This document shows positions 23,067 through 34,703 of a stretch of DNA of 64,000 bases, piece by piece. The DNA is taken from positions 165,761,401 through 165,825,400 of the forward strand of contig NC_133158.1 in assembly GCF_040802235.1 (NCBI RefSeq), read 5' to 3'. Under the pieces are notes generated by a model, which searched no databases, was not told the DNA's origin, and saw only the letters and a list, made by a program, of their open reading frames with translations. The number at the start of each line of letters is the position of its first letter. Position 1 is the first letter of the stretch. This stretch comes from Manis javanica (taxonomy: Eukaryota; Chordata; Mammalia; Pholidota; Manidae). Made by a program: the position numbers and the translations under genes.

Positions 23067-26000
23067 TCAGGTTGTTGCAAATGGTAGGATTTGTTTTCTT
23101 CTTATGGCTGAATAATACTCCATTGTGTATATGTACCACATCTTCTTTATCCATTCATCTACTGCTGGACACTTAGGTTGCTTCCATGTCTTGGCTGTTG
23201 TAAATAGTACTGCAATAAACATAGGGGTGCATATGTCTTTTTCAAACTGGGCTCCTGCATTTTTAGGGTAAATTCCTAGAAGTGGAATTCCTGGGTCAAA
23301 TGGTATTTCTATTTTTAGTTTTGGGGGAACCTCCATACTACTTTCCACAATGGTTGAACTAATCTACATTCCCACCAGCAGTGTAGGAGGGTTCCCCTTT
23401 CTCCACATCCTCGCCAACATTTGTTGTTGTTTGTATTATGGATGGTGGCCATCCTAACTGGTCTGAGGTGATATCTCATTGTGGTTTTAATTGGCATTTC
23501 TCTGATGATTAGCAATGTGGACCATCTTTTCATGTGCCTGTTGGCCATCTGAATTTATTCGTTGGAGAAGTGTCTGTTCAGCTACTCTGCCTATTTTTTA
23601 ATTGAATTATTCACTTTTTGTTTCTAGAGGTGCATGAGCTCTTTATATATTTTAGATGTCAACCCTTTATTGGATATGTCATTTATGAACATATTCTCCC
23701 ATACTGTAGGATGCCTTTTTGTTCTACTGATAGTGACATTTGCTGTACAGAAGCTTTTCAGCTTGATATAGTCCCACTTGTTCATTTTTGCTTTTGTTTC
23801 CCTTGCCCGGGGAGATATGTTCATAAAGAAGTTGCTCATGTTTATGTCCAAGAGATTTTTGCCCATGTTTTTTTCTAAGAGTTTTATGGTTTCATGATTT
23901 ATATTAAGGTCTTTGATCCATTTTGAATTTACTTTTCTATATGGGGTTAGACAGTGATCCAGTTTCATTCTCTTATATGTAGCTGTCCACTTTTGCCAAC
24001 ACCAGTTGTTGAAGAAGCAGTCATTTCCCCATTGTATGTCCATGGCTCCTTTATCGTTAATTGACCATATATGTTTGGGTTAATATCTGGACTCTCTATT
24101 CTGTTCCACTGGTCTGTGGCTCTGTTCTTGTGCCAGTACCAAATTAAACTGCAGCTTTGTAGTAGAGCTTGAAGTTGGGAAGCGAGATCCCCCCTGGTTT
24201 ATTCTTCCTTCTCAGGATTGTTTTGGTTGTTTGGGGTCTTTGTGGTTCCATATGATTTTACAACTATTTTTTCCATTTGGTTGAAGAATGCTGTTGATAT
24301 TTTGATAGGGATTGCATTGAATTTATCGATTGCTTTAGGCAGAATGGCCATTTTGACAATATTAATTCTTCCTAGCCAAGAGCATGGGATGAGTTTCCAT
24401 TTGTTAGTGTCCTCTTTAATTTCTCTTAAGAGTGTCTTGTAGTTTTCAGTGAATAGGTCTTTCACATTCTTGGTTAGGTTTCTTCCTAGGTATTTTATTC
24501 TTTTTGATGCCACTGTGAATGTAATTGTCTTCCTGATTTCTCTTTCTGCTAGTTCATCATTAGTTTATAGGAATGCAACAGATTTCTGTGTATTAATTTT
24601 GTATCCTGCATCTTTCCTGAATTCAAATATTAGTTTTAAGAGTTTTGGAATGGATTCTTTAGGGGTTTTTATGTACAATATCATGTCATCTGCAAATAGT
24701 GACAGTTTGACTTCTTCCTTACCAATCTGGATGCCTTTTATTTCTATGTTCTGTCTGATTGCCATGGCTAGGACCTCCAGTACTATGTTGAATAAAAGTG
24801 GGGAGATTGGGCATCCCTGCCTACTTCCCGATCTTAGAGGAAAAGCTTTCAGATTCTTGCTGTTAGCTATGATGTTGGCTGTGGGTTTGTCATATATGGC
24901 CTTTATTATGTTTAGGTACTTGCCCTGTATACCCATTTTGTTGAGAGTTTTTATCATGAATGGATGTCGAATTTTGTTGAATGCCTTTTCTGCATCTATG
25001 GAGATGATCATGTGGTTTTTGTCCTTCTTTTTGTTGATGTGGTGGATGATGTTGATGGATTTTCCAATGTTGTACCATCCTTGCATCCCTGAGATGAATC
25101 CCACTTGATCATGGTGTATGATCCTCTTGATGTATTTTTAAATTCGGTTTGATAATATTTTGTTGAGTATTTTTGCTTCTCAGGGATAGTGGTCTGTAAT
25201 TTCTTTTTTTGTGGGGTCTTTCCTGGTTTTGGTATTAGACTAATGATAGTTTTATAGAATGAGTTTGGAAGTATTCCCTTCTTTTCTATTTTTTGGAAAG
25301 CTTTAAGGAGAATGGATATTATGTCTTCTCTAAATGTCTGAGAAAATTCAGCAGTGAATCCATCCAGCCTGGGTGTTCTATTCTTGGGTAGTTTTTTGAT
25401 TACCAATTCAATTTTGCTGCTGGTAATTGATCTGTTTAGATTTTCTGTTTCTTCCTTGGTCAGTCTTGGAAGGTTGTATTTTTCTAGAAAGTTGTTCATT
25501 TCTTCTAGGTTATCCAGTTTGTTGGCATATAGATTTCCATACTATTCTCTAATAATTCTTTGTATTTCTGTGGTGTCCTTCATGATTTTTCCTATCTCAT
25601 TTCTGATTCTGTTTATGTATGCAGATTCTATTTTTCTCTTAATGAGTCTGGCTAGGGTTTTATCTATTTTGTTTATTTTTTCAAAGAGCCAGATCTTGGT
25701 TTCATTGATTTTTTTCTATTGTTTTATTCTTCTCAATTTTATTTATTCTTTGATCTTTATTATGTCCCTCCTTCTGCTGACTTTAGGCCTCATTTGTTCT
25801 TCTTTTTCCAGTTTCAGTAATTGTGACTTTAGACTATTCATTTGGTATTGTTCTTCCTTCCTTAAATAGGCCTGGATTGCTATATACTTTCCTCTTAGAA
25901 CTGCCTTCACTGCATCCCATAGAAGTTGGGGCTTTGTGCTGTTGTTGTCATTTGTCTCCATATATTGCTTGATCTCTGTTTTAATTTGGTAATTGATCCA

Positions 26001-26790
26001 TTGATTATTTAGGAGCATGTTGTTAAGCCTCCACGTGTTTGTGAGCCTTTTTGTTTTCTTTGTACAATTTATTTCTAGTTTTACACCTTTGTGATCTGAA
26101 AGATTGGTTTGTAGAATTTCAATTTTTTTAATCTACTGAGGCTCTTTTTGTGGCCTAGTATGTGGTCTATTCTGGAAAATGTTCCATGTGCACTTGAGAA
26201 GAATGTGTATCCTGCTGCTTTTGGGTATAGAGTTCTGTAGATGTCTGTTAGGTCCATCTGTTCTAGTGTGCTGTTCAGTGCCTCTGTGTCCTTACTTATT
26301 TTCTGTCTGGTGGATCTGTCCTTTGGAGTGAGTGGTGTGTTGAAGTCTCCTAAAATGAATGCCTTGCATTCTATTTCCCTTTTAATTCTGTTAGTATTTG
26401 TTTCACATAATTAGGTGATCCTATGTTAGGTGCATCGATATTTATAATGGTTATTATCTTCTTCCTGGACTGACCCTTTTATCATTATGTAATATCCTTC
26501 TTTGTCTCTTGTTACTTTCTTTGTTTTGATGTCTTTTTTGTCTGATACAAGTACTGCAACACATGCTTTTTTCTCCCTATTGTTTGCATGAACATCCCTT
26601 CACTTTTAGTCTGTGTGTGTCTGGGTTTGAGGTGAGTCTCTTGTAAGTAGCATGTAAATGGGTCTTGCTTTTTTATACATTCTTTTACTCTGTGTATTTT
26701 GATTGGTGCATTCAGTCCATTTACATTTAGGGTGATTATTGAAATATATATATTTATTGCCATTGTAGGCTTTGGATTCATGGTTACCAA
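23067..26790 (-). pseudogene. Broken L1 ORF2 of the middle L1
   Basis: Minus-strand pieces in several frames: endonuclease start (26512-26790, with [11 protein letters not shown] and QETHLK), central part (25743-26018), RT (25008-25499 and 24565-25104, with FADDMILYI), thumb/C part (23624-24043) and cysteine region (23315-23548, [18 protein letters not shown]). Frame changes and stops separate them, so no full ORF2 protein can be made. Confidence 0.93.
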
Positions 26791-27109
26791 AGGTTCAAGG
26801 GTAGCTTCTTTACTATCTAACCATCTAACTTTAACTCACTTATTATGCAATTATACAGACAGTCTGATGATTCTTTATTTCTCTCCCTTCTTCTTATTCT
26901 TCCTCCACTCTTCATATGTTAGGTGTTTTATTCTGTACTCTTTTGTGTTTCCCTTGACTGCTTGTGGGTAGTTGATTTTATATTTTGCCTTTAGTTAGTA
27001 TTTGGTTGGTCTGCTTTCTTTGCTGTGATTTTATTTTCTCTGGTGACATCTATTTAGCCTTAGGAGTGCTCCCGTCTAGAGCAGTCCCTCTAAAATACCC
27101 TGTAGAGGT

Positions 27110-27860
27110 AGTTTGTGGGAGGCAAATTCCCTCAACTTTTGCTTGTCTGGGAATTGTTTAATCCCTCCTTCAAATTTAAATTATATTCATGCTGGATACA
27201 GTATTCTTGGTTCAAGGCCCTTCTGTTTCATTGCATTAAATATATCATGCCATTCTCTTCTGGCCTGTAAGGTTTCTGTTGAGAAGTCTGATGATAGCCT
27301 GATTGGTTTTCCTTTGTAGCTAATCTTTTTCTCTCTCTGGCCACTTTTAATACCCTGTCCTTGTCTTTGATCTTTGCCATTTTAATTGTTATATGTATTG
27401 GTGTTGTCCTCCATGGATCCCTTGGGTTGGGAGATCTGTGGGCTTCCATGGTCTGAGAGACTATTTTCTTCCCCAGAAGTTTTCAGCAATTACTTCCTCA
27501 AAGACACCTTCTATTCCTTTTTCTCTCTTCTTCTGGTACCTGTATTATGAGAATATTGTTCCATTTGGATTGGTCAAACATTTCTCTTAATAGTCTTTCA
27601 TTTCTAGAGATCCTTTTATCTCTCTCTGCCTCAGCTTCTCTGTATTCCTGTTCTCCGATTTCTGTTCCATTAACAGTCTCTTGCACCTCATCCAGTCTGC
27701 TCTTAAGTCCTTCTGTTTATTGTTTCATTTCTTTTATCTCCCTCTGGACTTTATCCCTTAGGTCTTGCATATTTATCTGCAGCTCCATCAGCATGGTTAT
27801 GACTTTTATGTTGAATTCTTTTTCAGGAAGATTGATTATATCTGTCTCACCAGGCCCTCT
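27110..27860 (-). pseudogene. Broken L1 ORF1 of the middle L1
   Basis: ORF1-like pieces on the minus strand (27228-27449 with TIKMAKIKDKDRVLK and 27498-27686 with EAERDKRISRNERLL) correspond to the RRM/C-terminal and coiled-coil parts of the intact ORF1 at 34704-35594. Separated by frame changes. Confidence 0.88.
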
Positions 27861-28495
27861 GTCTAGCATTTGAGTGATATTTGGACTGGACCAGAGTCTT
27901 CTGCCTTTTCACGGTGATAGAAGTGATAACTGGCAAGTGGTGCATGTGTCAGCTGGAAGAACAAAGTCCCTTCCTGCTTGCTGGTCACCTTGCCCTTCTC
28001 CGCTCCCTGTGCCAGTTACCTGCACACAGGGAGCAGTCCCTGGGTCAATCCCCTAAGCTGCTGTGGGTGGGACTGCCCTCAGGATAACCAAGAGCACTGG
28101 CAGGGGTCCCAGACAAGCAGTGTGTATTCTCCTGTGAGAACGGTGCCCCTTCGTGCCTTCCAGACTTTGCGCCAGCTTCCTCTGCCTGTGTCTGGCAGCT
28201 GTGTGTAGGCAGCAGCATTTGGGTCTGGCCCAGTTAGTTTAATGCTGGGAGAAGACTCTGTGTGGTTGCTTCAGGTGGGGCTGCTCCCCAGCTGGTCCAC
28301 AGCAATGGTGGGTCAGCCGGTTTGCTTACAGGGCCACAGAGAGGGAATGAACAGCAGGCTGCTTATCACTGTGAGGGGTTTCAGAGCTGCGTTGCCCCCC
28401 AGGGATTTAAGGTGCCTGAAGTTCCTTAAAATTTCCAGCCTTCTTTGTTCCGTGTGCCAGGATGATTTTGTCCACCTGTTAAGCCCTTGTCCCTT

Positions 28496-28505
28496 TAAGA
28501 CTTTT
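28496..28505. repeat. Target-site duplication of inner L1, left copy
   Basis: TAAGACTTTT, followed by the poly(T) of the insert. The exact right border is uncertain within the T run. Identical to 37223-37232. Confidence 0.88.
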
Positions 28506-28521
28506 TTTTTTTTTTTTTTTT

Positions 28522-28844
28522 GAGAGGGCATCTCTCATATTTATTGATCAAATGGTTGTTAACAACAATAAAATTCAGTATAGGGGGGTCAATGCTCAAT
28601 GTACAATCATTAATCCATCTCAAGCCTAATTCTCGTCAGTCTCCAATCTTCTGAAGCATAACAAACAAGTTCTTACATGGTGAACGAATTCTTACAGAGT
28701 GAATAAATTCTTACATGGTGAACAGTACAAGGGCATTCATCACAGAAACTTTTGGTTTTGATCATGCAATATGACCTATAAACCATCAGGTCAAATATGA
28801 ATATTCATTTGATTTTTGTACTTGATTTATATGTTGATCCCACA
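28522..28844 (-). repeat. LTR-like end (U3-R) of the attached ERV segment
   Basis: Read on the minus strand, a purine-rich GGAGAAA (polypurine-tract-like) is followed by TGTGGGATCAAC, a retroviral LTR-like start, then a U3-like region with three 19-bp tandem words, then CAATAAATATGAGAGATGCC (AATAAA signal) and poly(A) about 20 bases further. That is the order U3-R ending at a normal viral poly(A) site. No U5 follows, as expected for a reverse-transcribed polyadenylated RNA. The family is not identified. Confidence 0.6.
28667..28723 (-). repeat. Three 19-bp tandem repeats in U3-like region
   Basis: Plus-strand units at 28667-28685, 28686-28704 and 28705-28723 share the core ATTCTTACATGGTGAAC (first unit AAGTTCTTAC..., middle unit has AGAGTGAAT at its end). 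Such triplicates are common enhancer units in retroviral U3, but function here is inference. Confidence 0.65.
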
Positions 28845-29481
28845 TTTCTCCTATTATTATTATTATTTTTATTTTTAATAAAATGCTGAAGTGGTAGGTA
28901 GATGCAAGATAAAGGTAGAAAACATAGTTTAGTGCTGTAAGAAGGCAAATGTAGATGATCACATGATCAGGTGTGTGCCTATGGACTAAGTATTAATCCA
29001 GGCTAGACAAGGGCAGCAAGACATCCACGGATGCAGAAGATTTCTCTCAAAGCAGGGGGGGTGAGGTTCTGAGCCTCACCTCTGTTGATCCCCAAATTCT
29101 CACCTGATGGCCCCCCTGCGACTGTGCCTGTCTTAGGTTGTTCCTCCCTTGAGGAATCTTACCCGTCTCTGGCTAACCAGTCATCTTCCGGGGCCATACA
29201 GGGAAATGTAAAGTTGGTAAGTGAGAGAGAAGCCATATTGTTTGCAAAGGTTAGCTTTTTACTTCTTTGCAGATTTATGCCCTGTGGCTTCTATGCCCAG
29301 CACTTGTCTCGAGGTATCTTTACCACCTGGAGGAATTATGATACTCGGTAAATTCGATATGAGGCACGAATTCTATTTAAGGTTTGTAATTAGGAAGGAA
29401 GAAGAAAAGCTATAGATGTAGCATATGAAGGAAACTTGGGAGGATTGATTATTTCTTTGACATATCTTCTTGTATAGTACC

Positions 29482-29923
29482 TTAAGTATGTATAGGTTTT
29501 AAACTACTAACTAATTTGCACACACATATTAACATAATAGGAATACGGTGACATAAACAAAGCAAATCTATAATTACCAGCCATCTCCAGTGAAGCCAAG
29601 AAAACCATTTAGGCACCCCAGGCATTTGTGAAAATTTATCTATGATATGATGGATATTTTCCAACTGTACTTGAACCATCAGACAAATTAAAGCAGCCCA
29701 TTTCTGGGATCTGTTCACATCCCATATGTTCTTTTAACCATAGATAGTCTATAGTCATGAGATTTTGGGGTGCTACAACTTGCACCCCTCCCAACTCCTG
29801 GTTGAGTTCCAACAGTACAGATCCAGTCAAATTCGTTGTCTCACTGTATGCACATGCCAGCCTAGACATCTCCCTCCTCCTTCTTATGGCAAGTCCAGGA
29901 GACGGTGGGCTGGATGCAGCCAC
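29482..29923 (-). pseudogene. Retroviral env transmembrane-subunit remnant (frameshifted)
   Basis: A minus-strand frame at 29636-29923 contains a heptad-like region followed by a short phrase (ID-YL, GCEQIPEMGCFNLSD) that resembles the loop after the immunosuppressive-like helix of retroviral TM proteins; a second cysteine usual in the motif is replaced by glycine. The match continues only in another frame (29482-29718) with a tryptophan-rich stretch, a hydrophobic segment and a short tail, so there is at least one frameshift. The surface subunit is absent. The protein cannot be made as a unit. Class is uncertain: the TM loop looks alpharetrovirus-like, the LTR start looks class II-like. Confidence 0.6.
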
Positions 29924-30176
29924 AACCGCAGCATCGTCCGGATCCCTGTGGAGGCTTTTTGATGATCATCCCCTGGCACGAGTCCTCCAGAGAGTGCTGA
30001 TGCCGGAAGCTCCTCCTCATATCGTATCTTAGTTCATTTTCTGGGTATCCAAGCTAGGCCTTGATCTTCTGCGTAGAAACAAACAGACCCTTTGCCCACA
30101 CTTTGACATGCCCTCTATACCACTGTGCAGAACTCATTGGAGGTCAGCACACAGTAACTGCTTTTTTTTTTTTTTT

Positions 30177-30329
30177 AATTAAGAGAAAGGAATATTATCA
30201 GAAAAGAGTACCTCCATAGCTGATCATCTGACACCCTTTAAGTGATCAACATTAAGGATATTTAAAGCATGCGTTGATCTTTGATTTACCAATAGTTTTA
30301 TCCTGTTAAGGAGTAATCCCCCTTTTCTT
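30177..30329 (-). other. Segment of unknown origin between L1 tail and A16
   Basis: About 150 bp bounded by the A/AAAG tail of the L1 (30330-30352) and a pure A16 on the minus strand (30161-30176). It could be genomic flank picked up by read-through (3' transduction) or part of the ERV. No family recognised. Confidence 0.5.
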
Positions 30330-30352
30330 TCTTTCTTTCTTTTTTTTTTTAA

Positions 30353-30692
30353 ATTTTTAATCTACACTTACCTGAAGAATACTATGTTTACTATGCTCTC
30401 CCCTATATCAGGTCCCCCCTAACAACCACATTACGGTTACTGTCCATCAGCTTAGCAAAATGTGGTAGAGTCACTACTTGTCCTCTCTGTGTTGTGCAGC
30501 CCACCCTCCCCTTTCTCCCTCCCCCCCATGCATGCTAATCTTAATACCCCCCTTCTTCTTCCCCCCCCTTATCCCTCCCTGCCCACCCATCCTCCCCAGT
30601 TCCTTTCCCTTTGGTACCTGTTAGTCCATTTTTGGGTTCTGTAATTCTCCTGCTGTTTTGTTCCTTCAGTTTTTCCTTTGTTCCTATACTCC
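30353..30692 (-). other. 3'UTR of the inner L1
   Basis: Follows the ORF2 stop. On the sense strand it has a G-rich tract (plus-strand C runs 30505-30600), capable of G-quadruplex formation as in other mammalian L1 3'UTRs, then the family's terminal TGTAGATTA-type sequence and an A-rich tail with AAAG repeats. Aligns with the 3'UTRs at 22640-23065, 42180-42740 and 4190-4600. Confidence 0.85.
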
Positions 30693-33600
30693 TCAGATGA
30701 GTGAAATCATTTGGTATTTCTCTTTCTCTGCTTGGCTTATTTCACTGAGCATAATACTCTCCAGCTCCATCCATGTTGCTGCAAATGGTTGGATTTTTCC
30801 ACTTCTTATGGCTGAGTAGTATTCCATTGTGTATATGTACCACATCTTCTTTATCCATTCATCTACAGATGGACATTTAGGTTGCTTCCAATTCTTGGCT
30901 ATTGTAAATAGTGCTGCGATAAACATAGGAGTGCATCTGTCTTTCTCAAACTTGATTGCTGCGTTCTTAGGGTAAATTCCTAGGAGTGGAATTCCTGGGT
31001 CAAATGGTAGGTCTGTTTTGAGCATTTTGATGCACCTCCATACTGCTTTCCACAATGGTTGAACTAATTTACATTCCCACCAGCAGTGTAGGAGGGTTCC
31101 CCTTTCTCCACAGCCTCGCCAACATTTGTTGTTGTTTGTCTTTTGGATGGCAGCTATCCTTACTGGTGTGAGGTGATACCTCATTGTAGTTTTAATTTGC
31201 ATTTCTCTGATAATTAGCGATGTGGAGCATCTTTTCATGTGTCTCTTGGCCATCTGTATTTCTTTTTTGGAGGACTGTCTGTTCAGTTCCTCTGCCCATT
31301 TTTTAATTGGGTTATTTGTTTTTTGTTTGTTGAGGCGTGTGAGCTCTTTATATATTCTGGACGTCAAGCCTTTATCAGATCTGTCATTTTCAAATATATT
31401 CTCCCATACTGTAGGGTTCCTTTTTGTTCTATTGATGGTGTCTTTCGCTGTACAGAAGCTTTTCAGCTTAATGTAGTCCCACTTGCTCATTTTTGCTGTT
31501 GTTTTCCTTGCCCGGGGAGATATGTTCAAGAAGAGATCACTCATGTTTATGTCTAAGAGGTTTTTGCCTATGTTTTTTTCCAAGAGTTTAATGGTTTCGT
31601 GACTTACATTCAGGTCTTTGATCCATTTTGAGTTTACCTTTGTATATGGGGTTAGACAATGGTCCAGTTTCATTCTCCTACATGTAGCTGTCCAGTTTTG
31701 CCAGCACCATCTGTTGAAGAGACTGTCATTTTGCCATTGTATGTCCATGGCTCCTTTATCAAATATTAATTGACCATATATGTTTGGGTTAATTTCTGGG
31801 GTCTCTAATCTGTTCCACTGGTCTGTGGCTCTGTTCTTGTGCCAGTACCAAATTGTCTTGATTACTATGGCTTTGTAGTAGAGCTTGAAGTTGGGGAGTG
31901 AGATCCCCCCTACTTTATTCTTCTTTTTCAGGATTGCTTTGGCTATTCGGGGTCTTTGGTGTTTCCATATGAATTTTTGAATTATTTGTTCCAATTCATT
32001 GAAGAATGTTGCTGGTAATTTGAGAGGGATTGCATCAAATTTGTATATTGCTTTCGGCAGGATGGCCATTTTGACGATATTAATTCTTCCTAGCCATGAG
32101 CATGGGATGAGTTTCCATTTATTAGTGTCCCCTTTAATTTCTCTTAAGAGTGACTTGTAGTTTTCAGAGTATAAGTCTTTCACTTCCTTGGTTAGGTTTA
32201 TTCCTAGGTATTTTATTCTTTTTGATGCAATGGTGAATGGAATTGTTTTCCTGATTTCTCTTTCTATTGATTCGTTGTTAGTGTATAGGAAAGCTACAGA
32301 TTTCTGTGTGTTGATTTTGTATCCTGCAACTTTGCTGTATTCCGATATCAGTTCTAGTAGTTTTGGAGTGGAGTCTTTAGGGTTTTTTATGTACAGTATC
32401 ATATCATCTGCAAATAGTGACAGTTTAACTTCTTCTTTACCAATCTGGATTCCTTGTGTTTCTTTGTTTTGTCTGATTGCCGTGGCTAGGACCTCCAGTA
32501 CTATGTTAAATAACAGTGGGGAGAGTGGGCATCCCTGTCTGGTTTCCGATCTCAGTGGAAATGCTTTCAGCTTCTCGCTGTTCAGTATAATGCTGGCTGT
32601 GGGTTTATCATATATGGCCTTTATTATGTTGAGGTACTTGCCCTCTATTCCCATTTTGCTGAGAGTTTTTATCATGAATGGATGTTGAATTTTGTCAAAT
32701 GCTTTTTCAGCATCTATGGAGATGATCATGTGGTTTTTGTCTTTCTTTTTGTTGATGTGGTGGATGATGTTGATGGATTTTCGAATGTTGTACCATCCTT
32801 GCATCCCTGGGATGAACCCCACTTGGTCATGGTGTATGATCCTTTTGATATACTGTTGAATTCTGTTTGCTAATATTTTATTGAGTATTTTTGCATCTAC
32901 ATTCATCAGGGATATTGGTCTGTAATTTTCTTTTTTGGTGGGGTCTTTTCCTGGTTTTGGTATTAGGGTGATGTTGGCTTCATAGAATGAGTTTGGGAGT
33001 ATTCCCTCTTCTTCTATTTTGTGGAACACTTTAAGGAGAATGGGTATTATGTCTTCTCTGTGTGTCTGATAAAATTCCGAGGTAAATCCGTCCGGCCCCG
33101 GGGTTTTGTTCTTGGGTAGTTTTTTGATTACTGTTTCAATTTCTTTGCTTGTAATTGGTTTGTTTAACTTTTGTGTTTCTTCCTTGGTCAGTCTTGGGAG
33201 GTTGTATTTTTCTAGGAAGTTGTCCATTTCTTCTAGGTTTTCCAGCTTGTTGGCATATAGGTTTTCATAGTAGTCTTTAATAATTCTTTGTATTTCTGTG
33301 GAGTCTGTCGTGATTTTTCCATTCTCATTTCTGATTATGTTGATTTGTGTTGACTCTCTTTTTCTCTTAATAAGTTGGGCTAGAGGCTTATCTATTTTGT
33401 TTATTTTCTCAAAGAACCAGCTCTTGGTTTCGTTGATTTTTGCTATTGTTTTATTCTTCTCAATTTTGTTTATTTCTTCTCTGATCTTTATTATGTCCCT
33501 CCTTCTGCTGACTTTAGGCCTCATTTGTTCTTCTTTTTCCAGTTTTAATAATTGTGATGTTAGACTATTCATTTGGGATTGTTCTTCCTTCTTCAAGTGT

Positions 33601-34535
33601 GCCTGGATTGCTATATACTTTCCTCTTAAGACTGCTTTCGCTGCATCCCACAGAAGTTGGGGCTTAGTGTTGTTGTTGTCATTTGTTTCTATATATTCCT
33701 TGATCTCTATTTTGATTTGTTCATTGATCCATTGATTATTTAGTAGCATGTTGTTAAGCCTCCATGTGTTTGTGAGCCTTTTTGTTTTCTTTGTAGAATT
33801 TATTTCTACTTTCATACCTTTGTGGTCTGAAAAATTGGTTGGTAGAATTTCAATATTGTGGAATTTACTGAGGCTCTTTTTGTGAGCTAGTATGTGGTCT
33901 ATTCTGGAGAATGTTCCATGTGCACTTGAGAAGAATGTATATCCTGTTGCTTTTGGATGTAAAGTTCTATAGATGTCTATTAGGTCCATCTGTTCTAGTG
34001 TGTTGTTCAGTGCCTGTGTGTCTTTACTTATTTTCTGCCCGGTGGATCTATCCTTTGGGGTGAGTGGTGTGTTGAAGTCTCCTACAATGAATGCATTGCA
34101 GTCTATTTCCCTCTTTAGTTCTGTTAGTATTTGCTTCACATATGCTGGTGCTCCTGTATTGGGTGCATATATATTTAGAATGGTTATATCCTCTTGTTGG
34201 ACTGAGCCCTTTATCATTATGTAGTGGCCTTCTTTATCTCTTGTTACTTTCTTTGTTTTGAAGTCTATTTTGTCTGATATTAGTACTGCAACCCCTGCTT
34301 TCTTCTCACTGTTGTTTGCCTGAAATATGTTTTTCCATCCCTTGACTTTTAGTCTATGCTTATCTTTGGGTTTAAGGTGAGTTTCTTGTAAGCAGCATAT
34401 AGATGGGTCTTGCTTTTTTATCCATTCTATTACTCTATGTCTTTTGATTGGTGCATTAAGTCCATTTACATTTAGGGTGACTATTGAAAGATATGTACTT
34501 ATTGCCATTGCAGGCTTTAGATTCGTGGTTACCAA
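30693..34535 (-). CDS. L1 ORF2 protein, 1280 aa, open
   Basis: Endonuclease plus reverse transcriptase of a LINE-1; nicks DNA at TTTT/AA and copies L1 RNA onto the nick. Visible: apurinic-type endonuclease, residues about 1-245, with N22 (TLNVNGLN), E51 (LQETHL), D153/N155 (VGDFNTPL), D213/H214 (SRIDHIL) and D237/H238 (SDHKG); RT with FADDMILYI around residue 710; C-terminal cysteine motif [18 protein letters not shown]. Numbers are about eight higher than in human L1 because the N-terminus is longer; human ORF2 is 1275 aa. No stop or frameshift. The ORF lies 168 nt after ORF1, as usual in L1. All the catalytic residues I could check are present; activity is inferred, not shown. Confidence 0.95.
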   Translation of the reverse strand: MVTTNLKPAMAISTYLSIVTLNVNGLNAPIKRHRVIEWIKKQDPSICCLQETHLKPKDKHRLKVKGWKNIFQANNSEKKAGVAVLISDKIDFKTKKVTRDKEGHYIMIKGSVQQEDITILNIYAPNTGAPAYVKQILTELKREIDCNAFIVGDFNTPLTPKDRSTGQKISKDTQALNNTLEQMDLIDIYRTLHPKATGYTFFSSAHGTFSRIDHILAHKKSLSKFHNIEILPTNFSDHKGMKVEINSTKKTKRLTNTWRLNNMLLNNQWINEQIKIEIKEYIETNDNNNTKPQLLWDAAKAVLRGKYIAIQAHLKKEEQSQMNSLTSQLLKLEKEEQMRPKVSRRRDIIKIREEINKIEKNKTIAKINETKSWFFEKINKIDKPLAQLIKRKRESTQINIIRNENGKITTDSTEIQRIIKDYYENLYANKLENLEEMDNFLEKYNLPRLTKEETQKLNKPITSKEIETVIKKLPKNKTPGPDGFTSEFYQTHREDIIPILLKVFHKIEEEGILPNSFYEANITLIPKPGKDPTKKENYRPISLMNVDAKILNKILANRIQQYIKRIIHHDQVGFIPGMQGWYNIRKSINIIHHINKKKDKNHMIISIDAEKAFDKIQHPFMIKTLSKMGIEGKYLNIIKAIYDKPTASIILNSEKLKAFPLRSETRQGCPLSPLLFNIVLEVLATAIRQNKETQGIQIGKEEVKLSLFADDMILYIKNPKDSTPKLLELISEYSKVAGYKINTQKSVAFLYTNNESIEREIRKTIPFTIASKRIKYLGINLTKEVKDLYSENYKSLLREIKGDTNKWKLIPCSWLGRINIVKMAILPKAIYKFDAIPLKLPATFFNELEQIIQKFIWKHQRPRIAKAILKKKNKVGGISLPNFKLYYKAIVIKTIWYWHKNRATDQWNRLETPEINPNIYGQLIFDKGAMDIQWQNDSLFNRWCWQNWTATCRRMKLDHCLTPYTKVNSKWIKDLNVSHETIKLLEKNIGKNLLDINMSDLFLNISPRARKTTAKMSKWDYIKLKSFCTAKDTINRTKRNPTVWENIFENDRSDKGLTSRIYKELTRLNKQKTNNPIKKWAEELNRQSSKKEIQMAKRHMKRCSTSLIIREMQIKTTMRYHLTPVRIAAIQKTNNNKCWRGCGERGTLLHCWWECKLVQPLWKAVWRCIKMLKTDLPFDPGIPLLGIYPKNAAIKFEKDRCTPMFIAALFTIAKNWKQPKCPSVDEWIKKMWYIYTMEYYSAIRSGKIQPFAATWMELESIMLSEISQAEKEKYQMISLI

Positions 34536-34703
34536 AGGTTCAAGGTTAGCTTCTTTAGTATCTTACTGCCTAACTTAGCTCGCTTATTGAGCTGTTATAT
34601 ACACTGTCTGGAGATTCTTTTCTTCTCTCCCTTCTTATTCCTCCTCCTCCATTCTTCATATGTTGTGTGTTTTGTTCTGTGCTCTTTTTAGGGGTGCTCC
34701 CAT

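Larger units (their letters stand above)
22633..28495 (-). mobile_element. Middle L1 (antisense), 3'UTR, ORF2, ORF1 and part of 5'UTR
   Basis: Starts with a T run after 22631 (its poly(A) on the other strand), then 3'UTR (22640-23065), ORF2 (about 23066-26800), ORF1 (about 27110-27860) and 5'UTR (from 27870). Compared with the intact L1 at 30693-35594 the layout is the same and similarity is high, but both ORFs carry frameshifts and stops. The 5'UTR is interrupted after 28505 by the inner element and continues at 37233. It has no 210-bp monomers in the part visible here. Confidence 0.92.

Noticed and set aside
24449..25108. 219-codon plus-strand frame
   Set aside because: Antisense of the RT region of the middle L1; hydrophobic content comes from the complement of A-rich L1 sequence.
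29757..30032. 91-codon plus-strand frame in the ERV-derived segment
   Set aside because: It is the antisense of the env TM remnant, which has recognisable similarity on the minus strand.
28506..30160. Complete provirus
   Set aside because: Only part of env and one LTR-like end are present, with poly(A) tails in place of a second LTR.
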